DNA from: Scortum barcoo
Lineage: Eukaryota; Chordata; Actinopteri; Centrarchiformes; Terapontidae
DNA length: 64,000 bases
Reading direction: 5' to 3'
Assembly: GCA_023238725.1 (NCBI GenBank)
Contig: CM041541.1
Location: 13,105,544 to 13,169,543 of the forward strand
Position 1 is the stretch's first letter, and every line of letters begins with the position of its first letter. Both the position numbers and the translations under genes were made by a program. Positions 24,501 through 36,968 of this stretch are shown here, piece by piece. The notes under the pieces are model-generated. The model searched no databases and had not been told where the DNA came from. It saw only the letters and a program-made list of their open reading frames with translations.

Positions 24501-27361
24501 GCTGCCAGCAGGAAGCAGATGAGTTACCAAAACTAAAATTACTGTAGTTTTAAAGATGTTTTCCATCTTTTGTACAGCATAAATAGACCCAAAATGAAGA
24601 CTGTGAGCAGAAGACTCTTTTATTATTGTGAGTTTTTTTAAACAGAATTTGTATAGTTGTAATATTCAGATACATTTAAGCACTTTAATTCATCCTGAGG
24701 GGAACATGAAGGTAAGAACCACATTTAATAGCAAAACTTTCATGAGATATTTCAGGAAAAAACACAAATGTGAACCTGCTGAAATTGTTGAGATATTTCA
24801 GAAATGGTGTGATCATGTGTGGAGAGCCTGAGGAGGACGGGCGAACAGATTTATGGTGAGGAGGAGGAGGAGGAGGGGGATGAACCAGAGTTTCACCTGG
24901 TTGTAGGAGAGGTTAGTCTGAGCCACCTGGTGGGCTGATATCAAACCCTGAGCCCAGCTGGGAGCCGCCATCTCCAACAGGGCTGCTGGCTAACCACACA
25001 CACCATGCAAGAGAGAGGAGGAGGAGGTGCAAGGGAGAGAGAGGGAGGGCAAAAGAAAGAGCAGAAGAAAGAGAGGGAGGAAAGAAAAGGAAGAAACATA
25101 ACAAGATAACAAGAACAATTCAAGAAAAACGCAAACATGTTAATTGGCATTTAGCAATTAAGAAAAGCAGTCAGTTTTTAATGAACTTGGTTAATTGGCC
25201 AACAAATTAAAATGTTACAGCAGCTCAGATGTTTTTTACTTAAGGTGGTATGAGCTGTTCAAGTCACTCATACCACCTTAAGTCAAAAGCTCTGAACTTT
25301 TCCTTTAAATTTTAGTACAAGCAGCAGAATGAGCTCAAAGTCACACAAACAGTAATTCATCAGCACACGTAAATACACACACACACACTCGTGGTTACCT
25401 TGGCGATCTTGGCCTCGTCCTTCTTCTTTCCCTTCTGTAAGGAGGCGAAGTGATGCCTGGCGCTGTCGAAGTCCACCATCTTCCTGTCACGCTTCGCTAT
25501 ACGAGCCTGTAGCGGAGCTCAGGTTAGAGCCATTCACATAAAAAACTGACGCCTTATTTTGAAACTGAACAATCAACAAACTTCCTGTCCTCATTTCCAA
25601 ACCACAGATGTCAGATTAAAATTATTCAAAGTCTCATTACACTGTTTTATTGTGAAAAGAAAAAGAAAAAAAAATGTGTTGCTGTAGTTTAATTTAACAT
25701 AGCAACCAAAAAAGAGACACGTACTCACCTTAATGTCAGGAAACTGAGCCAGGTACGTGTCCATAGTGGTCAGAGATTTGTCGGTGACGTTCTGGTGGTA
25801 GTCCAACCACAGAGTGTCTGTGTCCTGAAACACACCACACGTCTGACATCACAACAAAATCTGTACAAAACTCCTTTTTTTTACCACTAAAATTAAAGCT
25901 CTCTTTGTATTTTTAAACACTTGTGACTGATTTGTTTTTTCTTCCTTTGAGCAATTTCAGCCTTTTTTCATAGATTAAAAGTACTTTTGAGCAAACAAAT
26001 CAATCACATTGATTTTCTTATGTTATATAGCGACCAGTATTTTGACAGGAAACTAAATGCTCTCCACCATCGACTGCTTCCTCTACTGCAGAGATGAACC
26101 AGTGTTCCCCACATGTCGATATCATCATCAGTCACAACAAACTGAACATCCACTTTTATCGAGTTAAAATTTTATTTTTAAGTTTTTAAATCTTTCTCCG
26201 CTCTGTGTGGGAAACACTGGACGTTTTCTGCATTTTACCTCCAAGTTATTGTCCATCTCCTTCTCTATCATCTCCTTCAGGGTTGAAGGAGAGAGACGCA
26301 TGCAGTCAAGAAAAAGAAAGTGTGTTAGCAGGAAGAAAAAAGGGGGAAAAGACAATGGAGAGTGCTGGACTTTAAGGTCAAAATGTGCTCTTTAATTTAA
26401 GTACTTCAAGATTTTCTAAAGATGAGATGTTTGTTGTTTATCACAAGAATATAAATATAAAGAATATAAAGAATATAAAGATAAAAAAGCTTCAAATTTA
26501 ATGTCATACATCAAACTGATGTATGAAAATTATTTAGCCTACAATAAATACCACAACATTTAACAATATGGTGTGTCTTTTTCTTTTGTCCTTTTCCATC
26601 CTTGATGATTTATATTTCTGCTGAGGTGAAAGCAGAAGCTGTTGTGAAAAGGAGAAAAGTTAAGTTTCCTGGTCTCACCTCTACCAGTGTGTCCATTTCC
26701 TCTTTGCCAAACCACTCAGGTTCGTACATGTCGGCCAGACAGTCCTGAAGCCGCCGCGACGCGTCGTGCATCGCTGAAAGAGACGAACACACACACGGCA
26801 TCAGCACGAAGTCACATCTGTAAGTTTCACATCATACATGCTCGTGAACACACTCACTCTTCACTGCTGTCAGGTAAGCTTTCAGGTCCTTCTGCAGTTT
26901 GGTGCCTTCAGTCTGAGAGAGCAAACACAGGGGGGAATAAAATACTAAATAATAATAAATAACACTAAATAAAGGATGCCACAAAATGTTTAAAACAGGT
27001 GAAACCGCTGCAGCAGAAGTAAGAAAAAGATGTTTTAAAGAATGAAATTATGATTTAAAAAGGACTTGTGCAGGTGGAGATGTTTCCTCACCATCTGCTT
27101 GTTGAAGTTGGCCAGCATCTCCTCGAAGACGGTGTCTCGGGTCTCATCTGCTTTGCCGAGCTTCTGCAAGACCTGCAAGAGATCACAGAAGCATCAATGT
27201 ACTGATCTATAAATCTATTGATCTTTTTATTAATCTATTCACCTATCATGCATTTTATCTATTTCATATCTCTCATAGAGCTTAATTCAGATCTTTAACT
27301 GGAGGCATGTTTCTGTCTATTTCAGGCCGCCTGTCAAAGAAACACAACTCCCATACATCTG

Positions 27362-27395
<34 letters not shown>

Positions 27396-30300
27396 TAAGA
27401 CTGGAGAAACACTGATATTGATCTGATTGATTGAGTTTATAGATCTGTGATATGAGCCAGTAAAGATTTACTATTTTTCACACATCAGATATTTAATCAT
27501 TTCTTTCTCATCCCTACAAAGTTTGGAGGAAAGTAATTTATCATTTTTCACACATATTACTAACAATCTGACAGACGACAGATTAAGTCAAAATCATATC
27601 AATACTGGAGGTGGGTACAACATATGTTTGTATGTTGTATGTTTTTTAAGTTTGTAAAATATGCAGGTATATATATTTGTGTTGTTGCATTGAATGAAAA
27701 TGCGCAAAAGTTAAAAAACGTCCACATCAGCACAGAAAATGTCCAACTGATGGTGTTTTGAACATCTTCGTGCAGGTTTGGAGTATTTTTCTTAAGTTAT
27801 TGTTCTTTCTGATGCATAAACTGCACCACAGCATGAACTCCAACATATCCTGCTGTTGACCTCCATCTACACAACGTTTACAGGTGATTTCAGAGGATCT
27901 GTTTACCTGTCGGTGTGTTTCCTCTTACTCTAACATTGCATTATTTATTTCCATTTAGTGTCATATAAAAGTTATTTTCTTTTAATATATACATATTTTT
28001 TTATGTTGAGAACAATTTCAGAAATAGAAATACAGTTTAATTACCTTGAGGTACAATTTACACTAGTGAGCGCCCCCAAGGGTTAATTATTGGACCTCAA
28101 GGCAACTAAACGTACCTTTTTTAAAGACAAAAATATGTGTTATATATGTTAAATATATTTTGTCTAAATGTTAAAGTACAATATCAGGACACAGTGTGTA
28201 TTCAGCCAAATCCAAAGTAAATTAGGTAAAATATTCATTTTGCTTTTAAATTTGAAAGTTTTAGTCTTTCTATTTGTTCCTCTGCATCATAAAATGTTTA
28301 ATTAAAAAATATTAATGTGGTAGTTGGATTTGAGTATTTCACCTTTACTTATATTAAAGCCAAATACAGTAAACAGTAAACTTTATCTGCATCTCTACTG
28401 CTAAATATCAGCTGATCAGTGCTGAAAGAGGGATTAGAGAAAGAGGAGAAATTGAGGCGTTTGTTTTGTTGTTGTGAGTTGGACAAGGTCACCGGCTAAT
28501 CTGATCTGACTGAGAGCGGCCTCCAACACCGCCGCCATCACTGCCACCACCTGCCGCCCTAATCCTGTGACGGATATACAAACCACCATCAACACGGTAT
28601 GGCGACGGGGACTTCCCCACTGCTGCGTGCACACACACACACACACACAGACACACACACACACACCGACCAGATCTGTTTATAGCTCTCAGAGAAATAC
28701 GTAAAATCCCCTGTTCAGTATGCTACTGAAGTAAAAGTACACGTACATAAAGTGTCTGATATCTGAATGATCTTTCCTTTCTCAGTGAAACATTTGAATT
28801 TGACATAATTATTCAAATAAAATCATGTGAGACGTTTAAAAGAAGTGACCAGCCAAAAAGGTGGAAAACTTCTGGTTTAATCTTTAACGCTGTGCTGCAT
28901 TTTTAATTTTTTTTCAAGAATTTATTATCATATGCACCACAATATACATCAAGCAATCATTGGAAATGAAAGTCTGAAATCTCAGGCTCCCTATAAACAA
29001 AGCTCAAATAAAAAAATAATTCATTAATTAAAATAAATAAATAAATAAATAAATAAAATAAGAATAAAAATAAAAATAGAAAAAATAATAAAAATATTAA
29101 TAATAATAAATTTTATCTGCTTCTCATGTGTTTGTTTATGTAAAAACTTCATTATCTGAAGTAAGTGTCAGATAATGAATAAAAAGTTCAACATTTTCCT
29201 CTGAAATGTGGCGGACTAAAAGTGTAAAGTGGCATATAAAAATAGAAATAAAGACAGACGTCCAAACTGTATTACGTACAGTTACTGACTCGCTATATAC
29301 GTACATGACATTTGTGTATAATGTGGAGCAGAGGGAGGTCATGCAGCACAAAGCTGTCTCAGGGGAAACAGTTTCAGTATCGTGCAGGTGGACGGCTTTT
29401 CTGTCAGTATTTAAAGAAGCAGCATTACTGTGAGCATGTAGGACTGTAAAAGGAGCAGATAGGAAATATAAAATATAAAAGTGAATGCAAACCTTTTCAC
29501 AGCCAAGTAAACAGAAATGAGTGTAGTTATATGTGCACCTACAGGATTTTCTTCTAAATACGTTGGATGTTGTAGATAATTTAACATTTAACTCGCTGCT
29601 GTGTGAAATAACATTTTAGGTCATTTGGAGATTTTCAGATGCAACAGCAGCTGTGGAAGAAGTAGTCAGATATTTTTTTATTATATAATGCCGCAGAGAA
29701 GAAATACTCTCTTACCTAAATACCTAAATCCAAAATCTTACTTAAGTAAAAGTACATAAGTATTTGCATCAAAATAAATTTACATATCTGATTTGTCTGA
29801 GCTGAATTGTGTATTTTACCTGTTGCATCTTGAAATCATTTTGTAAAAGTTACATAAAAGTTTGTAAAAGTCTATTATTATTATTATATCATTATTATTA
29901 TTATAATTAAGATTCAAGACTTTAATATGCAGTAATATGTAAATTGTGTTTGAGTTCAGGTAGAAAATTCAAAGCCTTCACTGAAGTTTAGATCATTTAA
30001 GTGGTTGTATCTATAAAAATCCAGACCTATATTTGGATGACACAGCTGGTGTATCCTTACAGCCTCGGTGTGTGTCGGTTCAATGTGCAGCACTCGAATG
30101 TTTCACGGTGCGTTCAGGGGATTCCTGTGAAGTCTGGAAAGGTTACTCATTCACCTGTGTGTTCACGAGTGGGAGAAAAATGTAACTTTTACTGTAAACT
30201 CAGCTACATACTTGGGTTTATCATTTTAATTGTGTGTGTGTGTGTGTGTGTGCCTCCCAGTGGTGTTCAGTTTCAACACCCAAAAATACTCCCGCAGCAC

Positions 30301-33300
30301 ACACACAGGCAGTTTGCAGGGTATTAAGAGCGATGAGGAGGAGGCCTGGGATTGCTATATAGATAGAAACAGCCCCCTTCACACACACACACACACACAC
30401 ATCTGAGCCACACCCACAGCAATGAGGCATGCTGGGAGTCCTGGGGGAGACAGGTGTGCAGGCCAAGCAGGGCAACTTCGAGGTTTGTTAACTTTGGATT
30501 CAAATTTCTCATCGTAGTTATAAAAATATTCTGCGCTGACTTACAGACTTTCTATGAACAAAAAAGGAAATGACTTTTTACTTTAGGTCCTCATGTTGAG
30601 CTTTTATAATCAGCATATAAACATTTAATAAAAGGTTTTTAACACACTGCACCTGTGGAGTTCATTTATATTCTGATTTATATCTTATATTAACTATTTA
30701 AATATATAAAGTACTTTATGTTGTTAAATATAATAAGTGTAAAATTGAAGAAGAATAAAAGTCACATAAAATGGAACAAACACACTTTAATCATATACAA
30801 TAATTGAGTAAATGTACTGATTATTATAACTGTTACTACTCTATTTGATGATAAATACATTAATAATCCGCATTATGGACCTTTATAAACTGTTTATTAA
30901 ATGTTAATATGCCGACTAGAGACAGTTATGCCATTTTCATAAGATGGTTGGATAACTTATATTACTGAACCTGCAGTTTTATTGGTGCATTTTCCCAAAA
31001 ACATTACAGTAAATTATTAGAAGAAGTGAGTCTGGGGGCCGCTGGTTGGGGCCCCTGAGGGTCTGAAGCTTTGCCGTGCCCTTCGTTTTAAAAAGCCTTT
31101 TTTATTTTATTATGACTGCTTTAACATTAGGTGAAGATTCTTTATGTGCTTTTGGTCTTTAAGTTTGAACTTTATATGTTTTCTTCTTCCTTTCACGGTT
31201 ACTGATCTTTTTTAAACGTGTGGAGAAACAGTAAAGGAGAGAAAAGTCTTGAAAATCGGACAGAATTAAAAATTAATCTCATATTGAGGTGATGCAGATA
31301 AGAAGATAATCCTGAAAAGTTGTGACGCTGTGGAGCGGTTTGCAGGAACGTTTTGGTAAAAAAACGAAGCAGCTTGAGGAAGGTGAGCTCAGGCGGTGTG
31401 ATGTGTTTTTGGGGGGTCGAGGTGGGGGGGCGTTGGTGTCATGGGGTCCTGCCTCTTGACTGACTCCCAGCACCACACCGGGTCTCCGGCTGTTCCCCAA
31501 AGGGCACCACCTCCTCCTCCATTACCAGACTCATCCGGATTCCACTGACTGAGGAGGGGGGGTTTCCCAGCATGCTCAGCGGCACAGCTGACCGGTTCAT
31601 GAGCGGGTGACATTACATCACTATGACAATCACAGAGGCTCTGGGATTTTTCTGTTTATTACTTATTATACTTAAAATAAGTCATGAAACGAAATCAACT
31701 CAAATCAGCACGCTTCTGCTTCGTCCTCTCGTGAAACAGACGTAAACACGCTCAGACACGTGGAGGAGGAGCAGTAAGCGGAGTTTTAACTTCCTTTAAC
31801 TCACATTTTTGATTATTTACAACTTTTGATCAACGTTTTCTGGTGCAGTGTCCTCACTTCTCTGATATAAAGCACAACACTTGTAATCTTATAAAAAAAA
31901 CATGTATTATTATGTATTATTATTATTATTATTATCATTCACAGATTATGTTTAATCAGTCAGAATTTCAACAAGCAACACGGTGAAGAATTAAAGCTCT
32001 TAATATTTTGAGAAAATAAACATGTGAGAATCATAATACTGTGCAAGTAATTATTTCTACAATTAGTTGTACATTTAATGGCCCAAACTCTTGATAATAA
32101 AGCTGTAATCTCATGAGAGGAAGTCATAAAAAATGAGAATAAAGTTATAATACTTTGAGAAATCGCTTACATTATGAGGAAAAGTCATTTCCCTGCAGGA
32201 TTTCTGGGTGTTGCTGCTTAAATCGGATCATTTTTAACTCTTCCTGCCTCCTCCAGGGGGTAAAAACATGAGGTAGGTGAGGGTAGAGTTGGACGAGGTG
32301 GAGGGCGGTGTGCCAGCAGACAGACAGCTGAAGCCGACGCTCCCCTCCTCCACCTCGGCCGGCCTTAACGGGGAAGATGATACTCTGACCTTCCTCTTTA
32401 CTCTGGGTGCTTTAACTCGAGTGCTCAGTATCGCCTGAAAGTCAGACTGACGTCAAAATGCAGCTTTTTTTTATTCATTTGACGACCGAGGAGTTAAATT
32501 CACACTTTTCTATAATCTGTGGGTCGATTTCCTCAACAAGAACAAGTCATTTCTCTGACTGCATTTCCTGGATTTCAACACTTTTAGATACTTTTCAGTG
32601 CTTTTAATCTGAGCCACAGCCAAGATTTTACAAATATTAATGTCACAAAGTTCCCCCAGCAGAGCCTCACCCACATAAGAAACGTCTCACTATCCACCCA
32701 CCAAACTCTTTATAGTTTTGAGAGTATTTTTTAAAAAAGTCTGGATTTTAAATATTTAGGGTCAAACTGGATGTACAACTGGGACGCAGCAACCAACTTT
32801 ACAAAACAACAGGTGCAATAAATCTGAAAAATCACAGGATATAAACTACACAATCTGAATTTCCACCAATTAAACCAAGACAATGACGTGTAAACCTGCT
32901 TTTACTGAAGCAATAAATCACAAAAGAGCCTACAGGCAGCATATTATGAACATATATACATTCATCTGATATTAACTATTATAAATTATGACATTTTTTT
33001 AAGGCTCCTGGTCAAAAGACCACGTTGTTCTACAGTTTTTGGTTTGTTTGGTGGTTTTTATTAATTAAACTTGGACCGATAGTTGGAGCAGTGCTTTTTG
33101 GTTTGTAGTTAAATTTTAAAGATTTTTTCCACATAAATGTCATATTTCAAAGAAAATACAGCTTCTTTTGATAGTGTTACAGATGTTTTTATGTGTCCTG
33201 TTTTACAGGAAAATGCACTTTTTAAAAGTTCGATTTGACAGAATAATAGAGGAGAAATAAACGAGCTGAAAGTGAAACTGGAGCTGCAGGACTGTGTGAG

Positions 33301-36300
33301 AAACAATTTAAATGACTCGAGAGCTCCACAGCGAGCTTCAAGAGTAACCGACTCCTAAACAAGCTCTCACATTAACGCAGAAGGAACGCGGGATGTTATT
33401 TCATTCAGCAGCGAGCAGCAGCTGCTATTTAAAGTTCATTCAAGCGCTGCTGAAATGATCGAAACAGCGGCAGGAAGTTTTTTAAACTTAACGTGAAATG
33501 AATTATTTTTAAAAAGCTCAACATTTTAGGAAAATACCATCCTGTTTATCTCTGAGAGTGAGATCTTCACTTGGATGTTCAGTAGAGGTGGAGTCAGGAG
33601 GTGATTAGCTTAGCTTAGCATAAAGACTGGAAGCAGGTGGAAACAGCTAGCCTGACTCTGTCCAAACTTCAAAGACGCACCCACCAAGATCACTAATCAT
33701 TAACACAATGAATCTTTTTTCATTTGAGCACAAAGTGAAATGTAAAAATTAGTTTTTAATTTATGTATTTTTTTTATTTTTGGGGAAAATCACTTTCTGA
33801 TTTATAATTTTGTCTGTAAACTATTTCTTGATCACAATGGCTGAATGAAACAAAACACTCAGATTTTCATGTCAAGTGCCAATATTTGTAAAATTATTAT
33901 GAAACAGAATAACAGAATTTGAAATAGATGATGATTCATTTGATATTTTTGCACTTCTAATTAAGTATTATTTTTAATGCACTGTGGTAAACCAGTGTCA
34001 AGGAGAATAATCTGTGTTAATTATTGAGCTTTAGAAGTGTTAGTAGCTGTATTTTTGAGGTTTTGCACAGAGCCAGGCTAGCTGTTTCCCCCTGTTTCCA
34101 GTCTTTATGCTAAGCTAAGCTAATCGCCTCCTGACTCAACAAACAGAGAGATCTTGAATCTCTTATGGAAAGAAAACAAACCATTGCTGCTTTAACCAAA
34201 CCTCAAACAGTTTTTAGGTCAAACTTTAAAATGAAATGAAAGACTTTTAAAAGATGGAGACTGTCGGACTGTGAACTTTTAAAATATGTGCAGCTGCCAC
34301 GAGGAATGAGCAGATCCTCGTCAGGACGGAGGGGTTAGAGTTACAGCCGTCCGTCAGCCACAAATCTTTGAACTGGAAACACAGACAGCCGACCACAAGA
34401 AGCACGACGACAAAGAAACCGTAAACAATAAGTGGTTTAAACGTGTGTGACCGACTGACAGCACTCCTGGTGATTAAAGGGTAAAACCTCAGCGGGCTTA
34501 AGCATCAAGCGTGATTAGGACAGACAATAATAACCCCGAGACTGAACACTGACTGTCGATCAGGTTTCATTTAGTCATTTTCAGGCCTCCTCCTATAAGT
34601 TCAGTCTATATGGTGAATTTATTATATTCTGGAGCTGTTTCATCTTTATACAATGAATTTTAGAGAATTTCTTCCCTTTTCTTTTGTTTTTAAAATGCCA
34701 AAAACAGCAAACAGCCTCTCACTTTCAAAACTTTTCTGAAACTTTGAATGCAAAATTTTGTCTTGCAATTTCGTATTTTGTTGGATTTGAGAACACAGTG
34801 GTGTTGTTGCTTCTTTCTTTTTTCCTTCTTTTGTTTCTCCTGCTGATCTAAAGGCTTCAACATCCCCCAAAACTGGAAACAAAAACCTGTTCTGCTAAAC
34901 CTCTGCACTTCTGGGCTTTTATTTTGAAAATCTAATTCTTACGCTTCTTCACTGAACACAGAACTTTTGCTTGAAACCGACTTTTGGATGAAATTTAAAG
35001 ACTTGCTATGCTTTTAATTTTGTTGTAGTACAAAACATAGTAAAGCAGGACCTTGAATGCACCATCATAACTGATTTTAATAAACAACATGTCAACCCTT
35101 TAAGTCCGTGAGAGCTCTTCCATTGTTCCCCTCTCGTGGAAAGTCTCAGCTAACAGTCCTGCAGCTGGTCGAGTTTCTTACTCAAGGACACTTCAGCAGT
35201 CAAACTAACACACACTGAGAAACAACAATCCACTATTTAATCCTTAAAAATGATCAGACACACTCATTTAAATTCAGGTGATTGGTACGGTAACAAGACA
35301 TCCCTTAATTTGAAAGGACAAAATCAGAAAAATCTCAAAAATCCTGAATAAAGAATTTACAAATGTTTTTTTAAATTAGTTATTTCAAGGGGTGCAAACA
35401 CATTATCCCTTAATATTTACCAACTATAAAAAGCACATTAAAATAATCTTAATATTTCAATTAAGGCAAATTCAGTGGTGTCTTAATGCTGGTTGACCTC
35501 AGATTTGATCTTAATTAATGAACAATTTATGGATTGAGTTTTCTGTGTGGATTAAAAGGGTCAAAACCCCTTAAAATATACCAAATAGTTTCACTTTATG
35601 GCAATTTTACCCCTTGCACTCTGCAGAAAACGCATTAAATGTAATTCAATGCTAATTATAGTTTATGTCTTCATGTAAAGCAGATTAATGATCATTAAAG
35701 GGTTAATTAAGGTTTTTTTAAAGGTAAAACTTAAGGGAATTAACAGCTGGACACTTAAGAGGTAAATGGCTTTTCCCTTAACTTAATAAAATAAAGGCGA
35801 TTATTTTAAAGGTTTATTTATGGGATTTCTGCTCAGTTTTAAAGGTTCTTTTTGCTGTTTTGGTGACTTGTTCAGTGCTACACGGTGACCCCAGTTTGCA
35901 GGTTGGAGTTCATTTAGATTTTAAGATTTTACTCCTCAAACGTGCAGAATATTCATTAAAATATTAGAAACCATGCCATTTTTCACTTGATTGAGAAACA
36001 GTGGTTGTTTTATGCTATAAGGTGAATATTTTATTTAGATTTTACTTTAAAAACGTGCAGAGGAGCCTAAAATACGCATTTATATTAGAACAATTGAAGG
36101 TGGTTGTGTGAAATGTCGCAGGGTTAAGCCCACTCTGGGTAAATTTAACCGTTTAAACTTATTTAATATCAAAGAATCTCTTGATTAAGACGTTATTAGC
36201 GCACATGGAGAGTATGAGGAGGTAAAAGGTGGGGGGGGTTAGGTTTCACAGTGACAGGAGGACACAGTGTCCCATCAGCCTGAAGGAAAAGTTTACCTTC

Positions 36301-36377
36301 TCCTGCGCTCTGGTCAGCCTCTTCTGGACGTTGATGGCCAGTTTCCCGGCGGTGACCCCTTTCCCTGTCTCGGCCAT
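18514..36377 (-). CDS. bin1: BIN1/amphiphysin-family N-BAR and SH3 protein
   Basis: Membrane-curving adaptor of endocytosis and T-tubules. Exons: 36377-36297, 27172-27092, 26912-26858, 26773-26679, 25824-25729, 25506-25399, 24989-24897, 23711-23626, 22987-22912, 22816-22761, 21810-21768, 21506-21366, 20640-20569, 19948-19928, 19609-19349, 19107-19054, 18916-18815, 18615-18514; total 540 aa. Residues 1-27 form the amphipathic start (MAETGKGVTAGKL). The BAR domain runs to about 275 and includes a 31-residue insert (173-203) equal in size and sequence type to BIN1's alternative exon 7. Residues 338-361 (LLDWD) resemble a clathrin/AP2-binding segment. Residues 369-455 are acidic with repeated Trp-Asp motifs. 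DLPPGF leads into the SH3 (474-540, ALYDY-type start, GVFPENF end). BIN2 and AMPH were considered; GKGVTAGK and exon 7 favour BIN1. The two smallest middle exons are the least certain. Confidence 0.85.
19349..19609 (-). other. bin1: bin1 exon coding an acidic Trp-Asp repeat region
   Basis: This 261-nt exon codes 87 residues containing five spaced tryptophan motifs: GGWDHN, PSWDDT, KSWNDDG, PNWDDDG and GGWGDDG, separated by Ser/Thr/Gln/Tyr-rich linkers. The 21-nt upstream exon (19928-19948) adds PPSWDSW. Mammalian BIN1 has a WDLW clathrin-type motif in its CLAP region, so I infer that this array is a multiplied, diverged version of such motifs. It is likely disordered. Confidence 0.7.
20264..20287. 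repeat. CA microsatellite
   Basis: Imperfect (AC)n tract with one interrupting G, in a bin1 intron. Confidence 0.85.
20652..20697. repeat. Interrupted CA microsatellite
   Basis: (AC)n with aa and ta interruptions. It lies just upstream (in gene orientation) of the bin1 exon at 20569-20640, where it follows the branch/acceptor region. Confidence 0.85.
20930..21010 (+). mobile_element. LINE reverse-transcriptase fragment
   Basis: The plus strand reads GVPQGSVLGPLL followed by FYILPLAQI, the conserved reverse-transcriptase motif block of non-LTR retrotransposons. The reading frame breaks down on both sides, so it is a short dead piece. It sits antisense in the bin1 intron between the exons at 21366-21506 and 20569-20640. 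Confidence 0.8.
22991..23017. repeat. CA microsatellite at a splice acceptor
   Basis: (CA)13 directly beside the acceptor of the bin1 exon at 22912-22987. On the transcribed strand it forms a GT-rich run immediately before the acceptor AG, in place of a normal pyrimidine tract. Confidence 0.85.
23069..23606. mobile_element. MITE-like element filling a bin1 intron
   Basis: Its ends are inverted copies: cattttagtgg at about 23070-23080 and ccactaaaatg at 23595-23605. The similarity (with mismatches) extends about 90 bases inward, through the aatttcttggtaag-like and ggtgataatta-like blocks and the taatttctt-like segments. There is no coding capacity. It occupies nearly the whole 638-bp intron between the exons at 23626-23711 and 22912-22987, ending about 20 bases from the splice donor. 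Confidence 0.8.
23715..23753. repeat. CA then ATA microsatellite
   Basis: (AC)n at 23715-23737 followed by (ATA)n to 23753, right beside the acceptor of the bin1 exon at 23626-23711. Confidence 0.85.
25238..25283. repeat. Perfect 17-bp hairpin in a bin1 intron
   Basis: acttaaggtggtatgag at 25238-25254 is followed after 12 bases by its exact reverse complement at 25267-25283. It lies in the intron between the 108-nt and 93-nt BAR exons. No element is recognised. Confidence 0.85.
27363..27392. repeat. TG microsatellite
   Basis: (TG)15 near the 3' end of bin1 intron 1. Confidence 0.95.
28630..28667. repeat. CA microsatellite
   Basis: (AC)n with one G interruption, at the edge of a GC-rich island in bin1 intron 1. 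Confidence 0.9.
29020..29110. repeat. AAAT/AATA low-complexity tract
   Basis: Repeated aaat units followed by aata/ataa sequence, in bin1 intron 1. Confidence 0.85.
30231..30252. repeat. TG microsatellite
   Basis: (TG)11 in bin1 intron 1. Confidence 0.9.
30380..30401. repeat. CA microsatellite
   Basis: (AC)11 in bin1 intron 1, about 130 bases from an oppositely oriented TG tract. Confidence 0.9.
33519..34138. mobile_element. Inverted-repeat element of a common fish family
   Basis: Bases 33590-33660 and 34069-34138 are inverted copies, about 70 bp each. Both contain the aagactgg and ttagcttagc blocks. The left side extends outward to about 33519 (aacattttagg). A related fragment lies at 59818-59966. 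As I recall, sequence of this type is dispersed in many ray-finned fish genomes. It has no coding capacity, so it is non-autonomous. Confidence 0.75.
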
Positions 36378-36600
36378 GGCGCGGAGGGTTTTGTGGGGAC
36401 CAGCAGCGGAGGGAGGAGAAGAAGAGGAGAGACAAAGAGGAGAGAAATGTCGCTGAAGGAGACCCTTCACTGGAGAGCGACGGTGCGTAAAACCGCTCTG
36501 GACGGCGACTCGGCTCTTTGCGCGTAACTCTAATCCCGGTGACAGCTTCTTAAAGGTGCAATGCGTAATTTAATCCGGGTTGTGCGCGACAAAACAAACA
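36378..36600 (-). promoter_or_regulatory. bin1: Probable promoter region of bin1
   Basis: GC-rich sequence with several CpGs immediately upstream of the bin1 ATG at 36377. There is no TATA box within 100 bases. The position and base composition suggest a CpG-type promoter; the transcription start is not determined. Confidence 0.4.
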
Positions 36601-36968
36601 AACAAAACAACAAAACAAACAAGACAACAAACAGGCCGTTTTGGAGACGGAGCAGAGAGACTGCTTCGGACGTGGTCTCCTGTTCTCTCTGTTAATTGAT
36701 GGAGACTTGAGTTGGATATGGAGAGATATTAGGTTTCCTCCTCAGTCATCCTCTTAAAGGCGCAGCCAGGTTGTTATTATTAGCCGACATCTGTTGCGCA
36801 CATGCAACTGGTGCGTCTCTTTACGCACGGACTTATTTTTGCGCACGGAGCGGTTTGCGGTCAGATGTGCGCGCTAAATCAGTCCCAGTGGAAGACGAAT
36901 TTCATCACCTGCACACCGACACTGACAGACATGAAGCTTTCCAAACAGAGTGCCGGGACATGTCAGTG

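Larger units (their letters stand above)
27173..36296 (-). other. bin1: Large first intron of bin1
   Basis: A 9.1 kb intron between the 27-residue first exon and the BAR exons. It is mostly AT-rich with microsatellites and one inverted-repeat element. Three GC-balanced, non-repetitive islands stand out (about 28480-28625, 31380-31620 and 32250-32410) and could be conserved regulatory elements. I saw no further exon with confidence. Confidence 0.7.

Noticed and set aside
30001..30327. 108-codon plus-strand open frame in bin1 intron 1
   Set aside because: Runs through a TG microsatellite; no similarity or splice signals.
18514..36377. bin2 or amphiphysin as identity
   Set aside because: GKGVTAGK start and the 93-nt BAR exon are BIN1-like; BIN2 in mammals lacks the SH3. 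Not fully excluded.
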